Shown here: in pieces, positions 54,001-61,639 of the stretch
Numbering within the stretch: the first letter of the stretch is position 1
Layout of the letters: every line of letters starts with the position of its first letter
Assembly: GCF_000276665.1 (NCBI RefSeq)
Contig: NW_004955469.1
Location: forward strand, 9,468,149 to 9,532,148
From: Chinchilla lanigera
Lineage: Eukaryota > Chordata > Mammalia > Rodentia > Chinchillidae
DNA length: 64,000 bases
Reading direction: 5' to 3'
Translations under genes and position numbers: made by a program
The notes under the pieces: generated by a model
The model's input: the letters and a program-made list of their open reading frames with translations, nothing else
What the model was told of the DNA's origin: nothing
The model's database searches: none

Positions 54001-56861
54001 CTCTGCAATTGGATATTCAAGTACCAGAATGTGTTGATCTGACTTCAGTGCTAAGTGATCAAGAGTCAAAATCCTTAGAATTCACTACAGGAAAACACCA
54101 TGAAATTCCAGCAACACTGGAATTCCAGCATCCTGAGATCCCAGGAATGGCAATCATATCTAAGGAAAGAACGGTGAGGAAGCAGATGGAGGAATTAGAA
54201 GACTCATTCCAGAACTATTCCCAACATTCACTACAAAGTTGGAGATCACCACCTGGGTCCTTCCAGTCAGGATTAGGGACTCAAAGAGGTCCTGTTCAGT
54301 CTTCCCTGGGGAGACAACAGAATATCTGGGAGAGTCACACCTATAGGCAGAGACTACCTAGAAAATATCTCTCCTCGATGCTAATGCTGGGGAATGTCTT
54401 AGGCACTACTATGGAAAGGAAGCTTTGTTCTCAAACGTGTTTAGCAAAAAGATCCAGTGCAGATATCTGTCAGTCTGTTCAGAATTTATTTGGAGTTCCA
54501 GCTGAACTGATGGAATTTTCCCAGCCCCTGCTAGAGAAGGGTCCAGATACTGTTTCAAAGCCTTCAGTGTTCAAAAACTACATTCAGAGGCATCCTTTAT
54601 GCCATGGTTATGAAAAAAGAGTGGGCTTAAGGATATGGACACGTGGCTTCCCATCTTCCATAATACAGCAATACTCTGGGACTAGATTGAGAATAAAGGA
54701 AGCAAACTCAAAGCTCAATGATAAATCCCAGGAAGTCACTCAGGACATGCCAGAGTCATGTGTAGGGGGCCAGCTTCCTACCCCAGTAGAGTCAGAAACT
54801 TTCCTCACGATATTTCGCAATAGGGAAGATCTTACTCCCTGTGAATCACAAAGTGATTCACAGACAAAGATTTCTGAGCCCTCGTACTCCCGAAAACCAA
54901 GTTACTTTTCTCCGGCCAAGAATGACTTCTCAGACCAGAACCACCTGCTACAAGATCTGCAGCTAAAAATTGCAGCAAAACTCATGAGAAGTCAAATACC
55001 TCCTAATGTGCCTCCACCTCTGGCCTCAGGTCTTGTCCTAAAATATCCCATCTGCCTACAGTGTGGCCAATGTTCAGGATTTAATTGCAATCATACCACT
55101 TTACAATCTACTTCTGGGCCTTATATTCTTATCTATCCACAGCTCCACCTCGTGAGCACTCCTGAAGGCCAGGCTAAGGTTCAGGTGCGTCTTGGCTTTA
55201 GGTTGCGAATTGGAAAAAGACCTCAAGTCGCAAAGTATCGTGGAAGAGACAGACATACCACACCAAGAGGTCCTATATCACTATCACACAAAAAAGATAA
55301 ACTCTATCCTCCAGCTTCCAAGAGTGTTGGTCCCACAATAGATTTTCAGTTTGGATCACCCCAGTCTCCTGCTCCTTTCAGAGTCCACACCAGGACAAAG
55401 GAATGGAACATTCCTGAATTAGTCAGAAAGACAGAAATTGGAGAGTCTAAGCACTATGAATTCCCTGAAGTTCACACCCTATCAGAGAGTGATTCTGAAA
55501 GCAATCAAGATGAAAAAATTGCTAAAGCGAGAACAAAAAAGTGCTCTGATTCAAAATATTCAATGAAAAGAATCCCAAAGGGACCTAGATCACAAAACAC
55601 AAAGTACTACCCATACAGTGGAACCACAGTAGAGAGTACTTCTGGGGAATTAGCCACCTTAAGGAAGAAGAGGATTGGAGCAGCTCAGACAAATACTGCT
55701 TCTTTAAAAAGACAACCTAAGAAATCCTCCCATTCCACCTTCATGCAACTGCTTTTTCAAGGCCTAAAGAAGATATTCCAAACAGCACATAGAATTATGC
55801 CTTTTGTTGGTCAGAAGCCTGAGGACAGGACAAGGGTAGACAATTTTCGATCAAGTGAAAACTACAGTTCACAACAAAAATCTAGGGACTGTCGCTTACC
55901 AAGAGATAGCAAAAGAGAGAGGATGCCAGTTGTCAAGCAAAGGGCAGCAAGTCCAATCACTAAGCAGGAGGGCATACTTTGCCGAAGGGCAGACCGACGG
56001 AGATCAGCTCAACAGTCCCAAAGAGGGAGCTTTTCCCATCGCAGACCTCTACAACTGTCCAAGCCCACAGCTTCCCAAAGAGAAATTACTTCCCTCGATA
56101 CCTCCATCACTCAGCCTTTGGGTACAGTTCAAAATGTCAGTAGCAGCAGTGCAAAGAAAAACCATCCCAGAGATGAAATGTCCAGTCAACAGTCTAAGAA
56201 CGGGCTCAAACCAGGAACCGGATTTCAAGCACAACGGAAAAATCTACCTGGTCCCCTTCAGAAGAAAACCCTGCAGAGTCATCTCAGAGAGAAACACACA
56301 CACAAGGGGCAAAACCACCGCGGGTCCTACGGGGAGGGAACCCGACAAAATCCCTCTGAGAGGAGCCAGGTCAGTCCCTGCCAGAGACACCGTCGCAGCC
56401 CCTCGGGGAGGCGACTTCGCAGTCCCTCAGAGAGGAGACCCTGCAAGCCCTCGGGGGGGCGACATCTCAGTCCCTCAGAGAGGCGATATCGCAGTGCCTC
56501 AGAGAGGAGACGCCACAGTGCTTCGGAGAAGAGCCACGGCATCCGGTCTGAGACAACCAGCCCTCATCATCCGTCTGAGAGGAGAGGCCATAGTTCCGGG
56601 ACAACCCATCATAGTCCCTCTGAAAGGAGCCGGCACAGTCCCTCGGAGAGAGCTCCGCCCAGCACCACTGAGAGAACCCGGCAGAGCCACCCTGAGGGGA
56701 GCCAACGCTGTCGCGGTCGCGGTCGCAGTCGCGGTCGCAGTCGCAGTCGCGGTCGCAGTGGCGCTGAGAAAACCCCTCACAGCCCCGCTAAGGAGAGACT
56801 CAAGGACAGTTCCCCTAAGGAGAGGCCCAGACCTAGTTTGTCTAAAGACCCCAAGAGTTAG
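26904..56861 (+). CDS. SPATA31H1: SPATA31 subfamily H member 1 (C2orf16 orthologue), six coding exons, 4499 residues
   Basis: Placement between GCKR and ZNF512, an N-terminal membrane segment and the PSERR-type C-terminal repeats identify C2orf16/SPATA31H1. Coding exons are 26904-27047, 41595-41637, 42086-42109, 42658-42712, 42889-42984 and 43724-56861. All use AG/GT borders and their phases join into one frame. Layout: residues 12-33 form a membrane anchor followed by RCRSRRR; residues 49-140 are short charged exons ending in a helix (SLRQIIQHLESARLCLMELF); then a SPATA31-like segment (SQKVRTLQEQTVPVPVKKSW); about 3000 residues of 14-17-residue repeats; a conserved block with the cysteine cluster CLQCGQCSGFNC near residue 3900; and an Arg/Ser-rich tail. 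Family members are testis-associated; the molecular role is unknown. Confidence 0.93.
27048..27340 (+). promoter_or_regulatory. CpG-rich stretch at the 5' end of SPATA31H1
   Basis: GC-rich, CpG-containing sequence (gcggcggtgccggcgc, gagacgcgagg, gagcgcccgggg) begins at the exon 1 donor and ends at the first downstream B1. No TATA box is evident. It may be part of a CpG promoter. Confidence 0.4.
27385..28435 (-). mobile_element. B1 and ID SINEs with TCC/TTC repeat
   Basis: B1 (-) 27395-27500, ID (-) 27585-27665, 27970-28046 and 28097-28172, polypyrimidine (TCC)n/(TTC)n 28215-28292, B1 (-) 28295-28435. Confidence 0.8.
28550..28925 (+). mobile_element. B1 and two ID SINEs
   Basis: B1 (+) 28550-28690; ID (+) 28742-28815 and 28846-28920. 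Confidence 0.8.
29020..30245. mobile_element. Nested SINE cluster
   Basis: B1 (-) 29025-29150. ID (+) 29487-29560. B1 (+) 29600-29850 split by an ID (+) at 29689-29765. ID (-) 29865-29950. B1 (-) 30110-30245. Confidence 0.8.
30600..30821. mobile_element. Non-autonomous hAT-type DNA transposon
   Basis: The 222-bp element has imperfect terminal inverted repeats: caattatggcgaaactttta at the left, and the reverse complement of the right end reads cagtggtggcgaacctatga. The flanks ttctagat and ttctaatt are a degraded 8-bp target duplication (6 of 8 match), as expected for hAT elements. No transposase is encoded. Confidence 0.7.
31087..32010. mobile_element. B1, proto-B1-like and ID SINEs
   Basis: B1 (+) 31087-31235. 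A 7SL-like monomer without the B1 duplication (+) at 31383-31490. B1 (+) 31505-31655. ID (-) 31755-31838. B1 (-) 31862-32010. Confidence 0.75.
31255..32335. mobile_element. Old L1 3'-region remnant (host of the SINEs)
   Basis: Between SINEs, ttgtgaagcaaatctcaggt, tctgacagtatttcctcatc and tccatagtttcccctccttt follow the order of L1ME-type 3' regions as I recall them. Confidence 0.5.
32340..32895 (+). mobile_element. MaLR-type LTR with nested B1
   Basis: gctatggctttgatggattt ... tcatgttgaaaattcatttg ... ggtggggcc at the left and aatgaaccagtcacaggtat ... aacagaaaataaactaagac at the right fit a sense MaLR LTR. A B1 (-) at 32443-32594 is flanked by identical 16-bp copies (tagaagggtttaatat) at 32427 and 32595. 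Confidence 0.7.
33005..33109 (-). mobile_element. Young ID SINE truncated by the assembly gap
   Basis: ctggtaccgggaaccgaact ... ctgagctaaatccccag, then Ns. Confidence 0.9.
33110..33799. other. Assembly gap (690 N)
   Basis: Unknown bases inside SPATA31H1 intron 1. Both edges lie in ID elements of the same orientation, so SINE similarity probably broke the assembly. The size may be an estimate. Confidence 1.
33800..34100 (-). mobile_element. Two ID SINEs and a B1
   Basis: ID (-) 33800-33868 (starts at the gap), ID (-) 33902-33977, B1 (-) 33978-34100. Confidence 0.8.
34104..34815 (-). mobile_element. Diverged L1 ORF2 fragment with B1 insertion
   Basis: Read on the - strand, segments correspond to L1 reverse-transcriptase coding sequence (+ strand marks: acttccagcacaatgttcaa, ccctactgagatggtcatgt, tatcactggacttagtttgc). 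A B1 (-) at 34325-34480 interrupts it. It is degenerate and non-functional. Confidence 0.6.
35130..35840. mobile_element. LTR-like block, unassigned
   Basis: About 700 bp of non-SINE sequence (aaagtcaaagaatgaatttt ... ctctcctgctctggctcctcc) has the look of a retroviral solo LTR and interrupts L1-like sequence. I could not place the family and see no viral genes. Confidence 0.35.
36257..36690. mobile_element. ID (+), ID (-) and B1 (+)
   Basis: ID (+) 36257-36330 of the older ggttggggatgtggctcaga type with AAAT tail. ID (-) 36415-36505. B1 (+) 36548-36680. Confidence 0.8.
37060..38580. mobile_element. Dense SINE cluster in SPATA31H1 intron 1
   Basis: ID (-) 37080-37160, 37175-37249 and 37325-37411. 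B1 (-) 37440-37582. Young ID (-) 37765-37855. B1 (+) 37885-37998. ID (+) 38008-38070. B1 (+) 38281-38425 and 38464-38570. Confidence 0.8.
38590..39050. other. Intron sequence, no recognisable element
   Basis: Unique-looking; no exon compatible with SPATA31H1 phases was noticed. Confidence 0.35.
39100..39590 (-). mobile_element. ID and B1 SINEs
   Basis: ID (-) 39108-39175, B1 (-) 39185-39325 and B1 (-) 39445-39590. The last B1 splits the pseudogene-like antisense sequence. Confidence 0.75.
39335..40400 (-). pseudogene. Broken antisense protein pseudogene, unrecognised
   Basis: On the - strand several coding-like segments follow in order from 40400 downward, with frame changes and stops: KLKREAKNKIVPDGIMLISF; VFAKVLQVILKAAMTFVTIS; VNRLADDLSRYLTQNGLKHL; ENERKIRMKATLGELFKIES; NRIYAHLKRLPRNLNFADLY plus SLIAGIWNKHMEILDNYIV; then, past a B1 insertion, a Glu/Lys-rich end (EKEDEMEEKKEKKKKKEEKK). 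The composition is protein-like but I cannot name the parent. Lack of introns would suggest a processed copy; this is inference. Confidence 0.5.
40414..40500 (+). mobile_element. Young ID SINE
   Basis: gggctggggatttagcttag ... cggtaccgg with A-tail, flanked by aaaatacacctgacca duplications. Confidence 0.92.
40740..40985. mobile_element. B1 fragment and L2-like 3' end
   Basis: B1 fragment (-) 40740-40810. 40870-40980 (gtaagtgcctataggatgga ... aatacctagaacttagtact cgataaat) resembles the L2 3' end. Confidence 0.5.
41125..41560. mobile_element. ID SINE inside an LTR-like remnant
   Basis: ID (-) 41130-41223, flanked by gacgggtaatct and gatgggtaatct. The remainder 41224-41560 (gattgtcaacttaacagggt ... 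aatataaaactaataca) is an old dispersed repeat that ends 35 bp before SPATA31H1 exon 2. Confidence 0.6.
41595..41637 (+). CDS. SPATA31H1: SPATA31H1 exon 2
   Basis: The acceptor is ttctctag and the donor ACAG|gtcaga. The exon reads TSKEHKLKKIQKCT plus one base, directly in phase with exon 1. It is highly charged. Confidence 0.75.
41885..42640 (-). mobile_element. B1 SINEs and MIR between SPATA31H1 exons
   Basis: B1 (-) 41885-41990 and 42265-42415. MIR (-) 42490-42640 (tgagacctgagctcccccac ... aaaataagaaggttccgctgg). Confidence 0.7.
42086..42109 (+). CDS. SPATA31H1: SPATA31H1 exon 3 (24-nt microexon)
   Basis: A 24-nt exon between gtgcaaag and gtaaga adds QSKGKNH plus split codons on both sides. 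Its length is a multiple of three, so it can be skipped without changing frame. The support is the phase match on both sides and the strong donor. Confidence 0.65.
42658..42712 (+). CDS. SPATA31H1: SPATA31H1 exon 4
   Basis: The acceptor is cttcccag and the donor CACA|gtaagt, an ideal match. The exon reads AESEENLRMECSEGNLT with split codons at both ends. The alternative donor at 42700 (gtaacc) would break the frame into exon 5. Confidence 0.8.
42889..42984 (+). CDS. SPATA31H1: SPATA31H1 exon 5
   Basis: The exon reads ISGLTADWAQEYRLWSMVRS, then LRQIIQHLESA. It joins the giant exon as ...ESAR-LCLMELFLLES. The helix-like leucine pattern matches the start of the domain seen in SPATA31 proteins at this position. 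The donor is GCAAG|gtaaca. Confidence 0.85.
43095..43465 (-). mobile_element. ID fragment and two B1 SINEs
   Basis: ID-like fragment 43100-43145, B1 (-) 43185-43328 and a second B1-like unit 43345-43460, in the last SPATA31H1 intron. Confidence 0.75.
43724..56861 (+). CDS. SPATA31H1: SPATA31H1 giant terminal coding exon (13.1 kb)
   Basis: A single open frame of about 4379 codons follows the acceptor atttcttag and ends at the TAG at 56859-56861. The N-terminal 350 residues are non-repetitive and contain the cysteine group SSCCICGEA. Three copies of a DxxxIxPxALLQxM motif follow (44.8-45.5 kb). Repeats of the type 'xELxPGxxLQxxKS' run to about 54.1 kb and enclose a 112-residue higher-order repeat and a 28-residue Cys/Asn repeat. 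From 54.15 kb the sequence is again non-repetitive, then ends in a basic Ser/Arg tail. No stop or frameshift interrupts it, so the gene appears under coding constraint. Confidence 0.93.
44810..45480 (+). repeat. Three ALLQ-motif repeats in SPATA31H1
   Basis: The protein repeats NIKITPLALLQVMDS, NVTITPVALLQVIDS and HMQIIPVALLQTMNF at intervals of roughly 90-120 residues. Between them are units of the form 'xxExxMTxxPxHQVMES'. This is an older, more diverged repeat layer than the blocks further on. Confidence 0.7.
45509..46671 (+). repeat. 83-bp direct duplicate inside the SPATA31H1 exon
   Basis: The segments at 45509-45590 and 46589-46671 both encode ESGGLIPGS..KIANLTSKP.QPDGLTS and are nearly identical at the DNA level. 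They lie 1080 bp (360 codons) apart. This implies a fairly recent internal duplication or conversion. Confidence 0.75.
49308..50228 (+). repeat. 336-bp higher-order tandem repeat (112 residues)
   Basis: Copies begin at 49308 (NKEPQITG), 49644 (NKELQLGN) and 49980 (YQGPQLGS), exactly 336 bp apart. Each has the order QW(I/M)-P-x-EFxD..SVGLxL, LKSSIQ.GGMKSSEL, LQC..TP, STSEPQLQG. The third copy is incomplete. Confidence 0.85.
52293..53051 (+). repeat. 84-bp tandem repeat, nine copies (28 residues each)
   Basis: Nine consecutive units resemble PQCxNSTGCNPGPLLQGVNT plus SASSSEPK. Each has two cysteines spaced six residues apart. The block is 759 bp, nine units plus one codon. The central copies are nearly identical, pointing to recent homogenisation. 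The other forward frame also lacks stops here for about 200 codons, a by-product of the repeat. Confidence 0.9.
56343..56760 (+). repeat. 24-bp (8-residue) Ser/Arg repeats and GGTCGC hexamer tract
   Basis: Units such as RSPSERRP, LSPSERRY, RSASERRR and HSPSERSR recur every 24 bp, matching the PSERS-type tail of human C2orf16. From about 56710 a hexamer microsatellite (cggtcg/cagtcg) encodes alternating RG and RS dipeptides. The tract is CpG-rich and likely polymorphic. Confidence 0.85.
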
Positions 56862-57095
56862 TCAAACGTGTTTCCTAGGGACCCTGCTAAAACACCCCAA
56901 AGCAGGGCACGTTTGGAGGTCCGAAGCTGGTAGATTATAGACGTCTCCGTCAACTCTTCATCTAGCTCCCCTTTCCTGGCTTTTTGACTCCTCAGCCACT
57001 GCCTCCTATTCCGCCTTCTCGGCAAGGAAAGGGCTTTTGGGCCTCTTTACTAAGAGGGAGGGGAGCGAAAATGAGTCTTTCATTTCTTTAAGATC

Positions 57096-57101
57096 AATAA
57101 A
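57096..57101 (+). terminator. SPATA31H1 polyadenylation signal AATAAA
   Basis: AATAAA lies 235 bp after the SPATA31H1 stop codon. The 3' UTR (56862 to about 57120) is short and repeat-free. Confidence 0.75.
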
Positions 57102-57149
57102 GGGGCAATAATTAATCTCCATGTGCATCTACAAGATCACTTGCGGGGT

Positions 57150-57560
57150 GGGTGAAGGAAGGGACGTATGGCGTTGTGCAAAGGGATGCAGCACAGGGAT
57201 ACAGGGGTTCTCCGGCGGCGTCTCCACACTCCGGCCCTTCGCTCCACCGCTCCTCCCCCAGTCTCCCAGGTCCTGCGCCGCACTGGGGGGCGGGGTCTCC
57301 GCGGACACAGTGAGTCGTCACGTGACTGCTTCCCGCCGCAGCCCCCTTGGAAGCTGCTAGGCGGAAGTAGACATTCAGACCGGGGCTAGGCGGCACTGAG
57401 TCCACATCCGGGAGAGGAGAGGAGAGCGGAAGTGGCGTTGGTCTGGACGGAGCCCCTGGGTGAAATTGTTAGGCGTGGAGAGGGAGTGATGTCTTCCAGA
57501 CTCGGTGCAGTCCCCGCCGTGAGTTCCTTGGCGTGACCGTTATGCTTTAGAGGTAGCGCT
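57150..57560 (+). promoter_or_regulatory. CpG-rich promoter of ZNF512
   Basis: GC-rich sequence with many CpGs and no TATA box lies just upstream of the ZNF512 start codon. It contains the palindromic E-box GTCACGTGAC (57317-57326) and two ETS-type GCGGAAGT motifs (57361-57368 and 57426-57433). The arrangement is typical of a housekeeping promoter. It begins right after the SPATA31H1 polyadenylation site. Confidence 0.7.
57489..57518 (+). CDS. ZNF512: Zinc finger protein 512, exon 1 (first ten codons)
   Basis: ATG at 57489 encodes MSSRLGAVPA, identical to the start of human ZNF512, then donor GCC|gtgagt. G at -3 supports the start. ZNF512 is a nuclear protein with several C2H2-type fingers. 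Only the non-finger N-terminus lies in this window. Confidence 0.9.
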
Positions 57561-58029
57561 GTCGAGCTGGGAACATGCAGCTGCTCGCTTTTGTCCCATG
57601 CTCAAAGAGTTGGTTTTATCAGACCCCATCGTAGGCCCCACCCTTTTAGATCAGATCCACCTGTCCCCCTTTTTCCCACTTTTTTTTTTCTGTTCCCCAC
57701 CTTCTTGTACTCACTCCTTGCCAGATTGCCACGAGTTTCGGTTCCTTTTACGTCCTCAAATCCCTCCCATATCCGTTATTTTCTTTTCCCCTTTTTAGAG
57801 CCTCTCTCTGAGGCAGGGCTTTGAGAATGGGGGAAGATGAAGGCTCTGGTATTGTCTTCACATTTTAGGAAAGTAAGACGACATACTTTTCCTAAAAAGT
57901 GTTACCTTCTTCCGTTTGAGATAGTCGCCCCGCGAGAGCTTCGTTTCTTCTCGGCACAAGGGGGATTCATCTCTTTGTGGTCGGGGTTCAGCTATCCTAG
58001 CACTCACTCGTATGCTTGTGATTTGCTAG

Positions 58030-58088
58030 ACCCCGGGACCCACGTCCTTTAAGCAGCAGAGGAGCGCCAGAATCGTGGGAGCAAAGAA
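58030..58088 (+). CDS. ZNF512: ZNF512 exon 2
   Basis: The acceptor is tttgctag and the donor AA|gtaagt. The exon reads TPGPTSFKQQRSARIVGAK, matching human TSGPTTFKQQRSTRIVGAK, with a split codon for the next N. Exon 3 is not found in the remaining 5.9 kb, which is intron made of repeats. Confidence 0.92.
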
Positions 58089-58154
58089 GTAAGTGAGGTT
58101 TTTGAGGTCTTTTTATGATTGTGTCTCCAACTCTGTCCGTAGAACTGATGAAAA

Positions 58155-58335
58155 TGCTGCATCTGCACTGTCCAGTGTCGTAGCCACCAGCTACCGATAG
58201 CTTTTGGGCTCTCGACACTTGAAATGTGGCTAGTGCAAGAGAGGAATTGAATTTTAAATTTTATTTAATTGAAATTAATTTAAATTGAAGTAGTCACCTG
58301 TAGCTAATGGCTACTGGGTTGGACCGTGCAGGTCT
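58155..58335 (+). mobile_element. MER3-like hAT element in ZNF512 intron 2
   Basis: gcactgtccagtgtcgtagc ... cacttgaaatgtggctagtg ... taatggctactgggttggac forms the inverted ends typical of this small element. Confidence 0.65.
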
Positions 58336-59390
58336 AAACGTCGTGTTGGAGAGGAATATCTGGCTTGCAACAAAACAAAACAAAACAAAAAAGGGACGTT
58401 CGACTCAGTGGTAGTCCTGGATTTCTCCACGCATAAATTCGTGCTCATAAATACATTGATGAGCTTTGGAAAGAAGATGAAAATGGCTGTACGAAATCCT
58501 TTTATTTTCAAAGTATTTGGCCGCAAGACTGGTTTATTTTGCATACTGAATGTGCTGTATTTTTCCATGGTTAAAACAAAAAATATTCTCATGGACTAGA
58601 AACTCATTAGATGATTCATTCATTCAGGTAACATTTATTAAATGTCTGCTTTCTACCCACTGTGTAGGTTAGATGCACAGATAGGAAAAACAAGTAGCAG
58701 TCCAGAGTGGGAGATTGGAAAGTAGATAAGCACAACGCAGTGTAATAACTAAATATTTTAAAATAGAAACTAAATATTTTAAAATAGCGTGACTTTTGGG
58801 AGAGGCAAATGATGCTTGGGAGGAATGGGTTATCAGAGTAGGTCATTCCTAAGCAGAGGCTTGAAAGTTGAGGAATAATGCAGTTAGCTAGGAGGATGGG
58901 TTTTCCCCAAGAGTACAACATTGGAACAGTTAAAGGAAGTTAACAGGATATCCGGTAGTTCTATAGGACTGGGATGGGGGAGGGAGGGCTGCAGGGAGTT
59001 GTTTAGTTGAGAGAGGTAAAAGGAAGGACTACAGGATGTCTGTGGCTCTGGCTATGGCAAATGGATGTTGGAATCATTCACTGAAGCAGAAATTTCTGAG
59101 TGAGGAGCAACATTTGGAAGAAATATAAATGGATGAAGAGCTGGTCTGAAATTTAGAATCATCAGGTATAAAAATTATTTGACACATGGCACTTTTCTTC
59201 ACAAGATGACTATTCAGTTGACCTTCCAGGGAAGGCGGCTCAAGCAGTATTTCTCAACGTGCACCTTGGTTCACCTAGGGATAATTGTTAAAAGGTATAG
59301 AAATGACACTAATGTTTGTTTTTTATAAAAAAAATTTTTTACACTAATGTTTAAAAGGATTTTTATTTTTATTTTTTTATTAAAAAAATT
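58336..59390. other. ZNF512 intron 2, mostly old unassigned sequence
   Basis: 58620-58900 (tcattcattcaggtaacatt tattaaatgtct ... gagaggcttgaaag type phrases) resembles an ancient L2/MIR-class repeat. No coding sequence found. Confidence 0.35.
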
Positions 59391-59394
59391 TTTT

Positions 59395-60908
59395 TTGGTT
59401 ATTTTTCCGGGACCGCGAATCGAACTCATGACCTTCCGCTTGCCAGGCAGGCGCTGCGCCACTGAGCTAAATCCCCAGCCCCTAAAAGGATTTTTAAAAA
59501 GGCAAGAAAGATGTAAAGATGAATAATCAGAATAATAATAATCAGAATAATCATCCATAATCAGAATTGGGATCATTGGGTATGGGCACCAGAATCCTTA
59601 TTTTTATTTTTATTTTTTATTTTTTTTTTTTTTTTTGGTTTTTCTCCGGTACCAGGAACCGAACTCACGACCTTGCGCTTGCCAGGCAGGCGCTTTGCCG
59701 CTGCGCTAAATCCCCAGCCCCCAGAATCCTTATTTTTAACTAGATTCCTAGGAGATTGTGAAGTTCAAGACTGGTGGTGAGAAGTGAGAGTAGAGAATGA
59801 AACCATGGAGAACACTAGATTTTATTTATTTATTTATTTATTTGAACACTAGATTTTATTTTTGTTTTTTGTTTTGTTTTTTTTTTTTTTTGGTTTTTCT
59901 CCGGTACCGGGAACCGAACTCACGACCTTATGCTTGCCAGGCAGGCGCTTTGCCACTGAGCTAAATCCCCAGCCCCTGAACACTAGATTTTAAAGACAGG
60001 TAGCATTAAAGAAATCTACTGAGGATACTGATATAATCTAAAATACTTTTCTAATGAAATAATAGAAAAATGAACTATAGGTCTTAAAAATTCTTTCTGA
60101 TCAGAAGGGTTAAATAAATAGGCTTTTTCTTGTGGTCAGAAGCTAAAACTTGCCACACTGGTGACACCAAATTATAAAGTCATTTATGAGTTTTTTGTTT
60201 CGTTTTTTGAGATAGGGTTTTGCCATGTAGTTCAGGCTGGCCCTGAACTCACTGTGTAGTTCAGGCTGGCCGGGGTGATCCTCTGCCTCAGCCTCCTGAG
60301 TGCTGAGATTACAGGCATGTGCCCAGCCCTATGAAGTCAATTATTTTTTAAATTTTCTTTTTTAAAGTCCCTTATGATAGTCATTATCTCATAACAAAAC
60401 TTCTCTGGGAAATTTGAAATTAAACTTAGTTTTCTTTTTTTTTTATTTGCATGTGTGTTTTTGAGGCAGGGTCTCCCTGTGCAGTTCAGGCTGACCTTGA
60501 GCTCACTTTGTAGCCCAGGCTGGTCTCAGACTTGCAATGATCCTCCTGCCTCAGTCTCCCGAGTGCTGGGATTACAGGCATGGGCCACCACACCTGGCCA
60601 ACTTGGTTTTCAACAAATAATCAGATGCCACAAATTGATATGTAGATAGCATAAAATACATGAGAATTGTTTTCATTTAGTCTTAAAAACAAAAGGCAGA
60701 GACCTAGAGGGAGGGATTTTGAGTATCTTGGCTTAATCTCCAATATATTAATCATGCTGATCATAGTTACTATGGATTTTTTCCCTATGGATTTTTCATG
60801 TGTAAGTTTTTTTTTGTTTGTTTGTTTTTCTCCGGTACCGGGAACCGAACTCACGACCTTGCGCTTGCCAGGCAGGCGCTTTACCACTGAGCTAAATCCC
60901 CAGCCCCT
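59395..60908 (-). mobile_element. ID and B1 cluster in ZNF512 intron 2
   Basis: ID (-) 59395-59481, 59625-59722 (ccagaatccttattttta duplication), 59875-59978 (gaacactagatttta duplication) and 60818-60907 (tttttcatgtgta duplication). B1 (-) 60205-60330 and 60450-60598. The last three IDs are near-identical to the consensus. Confidence 0.88.
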
Positions 60909-60976
60909 TTTTCATGTGTATTCATGAGAGGGGATATGGATATTTTAAGTCTTCCATTGATAGTAAAGAAATGGTT

Positions 60977-61490
60977 ATGCCGGGCGTGGTGGCACACATC
61001 TGTAATCCCAGCACTTGGGAGGCTGAGGCAGGAGGATCACTGTGATTTCGAGACCAGCCGAGGCTACAAAGTGAGCTCAAGGCCAGTCTGAACTGCATAG
61101 TGAGCCCCTGTCTCAAAAAAACAAGAAGAAAAGAAATTGTTCTACAGAGAGTTACCTAAGAGGGATCACTTGGCTGTTAGTGGCCTGTTGGTACCGTTCA
61201 GTCTTTATTGATTAGAGCTTGTCACCATTGTTTGGGATGGTGGATTTTGATCCTACAAAACTGCCAATTACCATTAAATGATTTTTTTTTTAATTGTATG
61301 TTTGTAGAACATAAGAGTGAGATACATGCATATAACACATTTTGAGCTGAGTGTAGTGGCATGTACCTATAATCCCAGCACTCAGGAAGCTGAAGCAGGA
61401 GGATTGCCACAAGTGTGAGGCCAGCCTGGACTACCTAGTGAATTTGAGGCCAGCGTGGGTTATGCAGCAAGACCGTTTCAGAAAACCAAA
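60977..61490 (+). mobile_element. Two B1 SINEs
   Basis: B1 (+) 60977-61120 (gccgggcgtggtggcacaca start) and B1 (+) 61345-61490. Confidence 0.85.
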
Positions 61491-61639
61491 ACCAAACTGA
61501 ACCATTTTGATAATTTCTGTTCCTTAACCCTCCTTTCTCTTACCTTTCCCCTCACCCTGATCCCCTTTCCCATTTTGAAAAAGTCTGCCTTCTTGCCTGC
61601 CATTCTTTTATTTTATTCATTTATTTGTTTCTATTTTAG

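Larger units (their letters stand above)
46700..54130 (+). repeat. Degenerate 14-17-residue repeats of SPATA31H1
   Basis: The protein is built from units such as LTPGSxLQxxKSxE and LQGVKSSELxPGTK, with conserved P-G and L-Q-x-x-K-S positions. Composition is rich in K, S, L and Q with few aromatics, suggesting an extended or disordered chain. Confidence 0.85.

Noticed and set aside
55855..56940. 361-codon forward frame overlapping the end of SPATA31H1
   Set aside because: Its Val/Ala/Arg-rich pattern is the off-frame reading of the Ser/Arg repeats and GGTCGC hexamers. No start context or family similarity supports it.
58408..58599. 63-codon forward frame in ZNF512 intron 2 (MVVLDFSTHKF...)
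   Set aside because: No splice signals compatible with ZNF512 and no recognised family; probably chance in an AT-rich intron.
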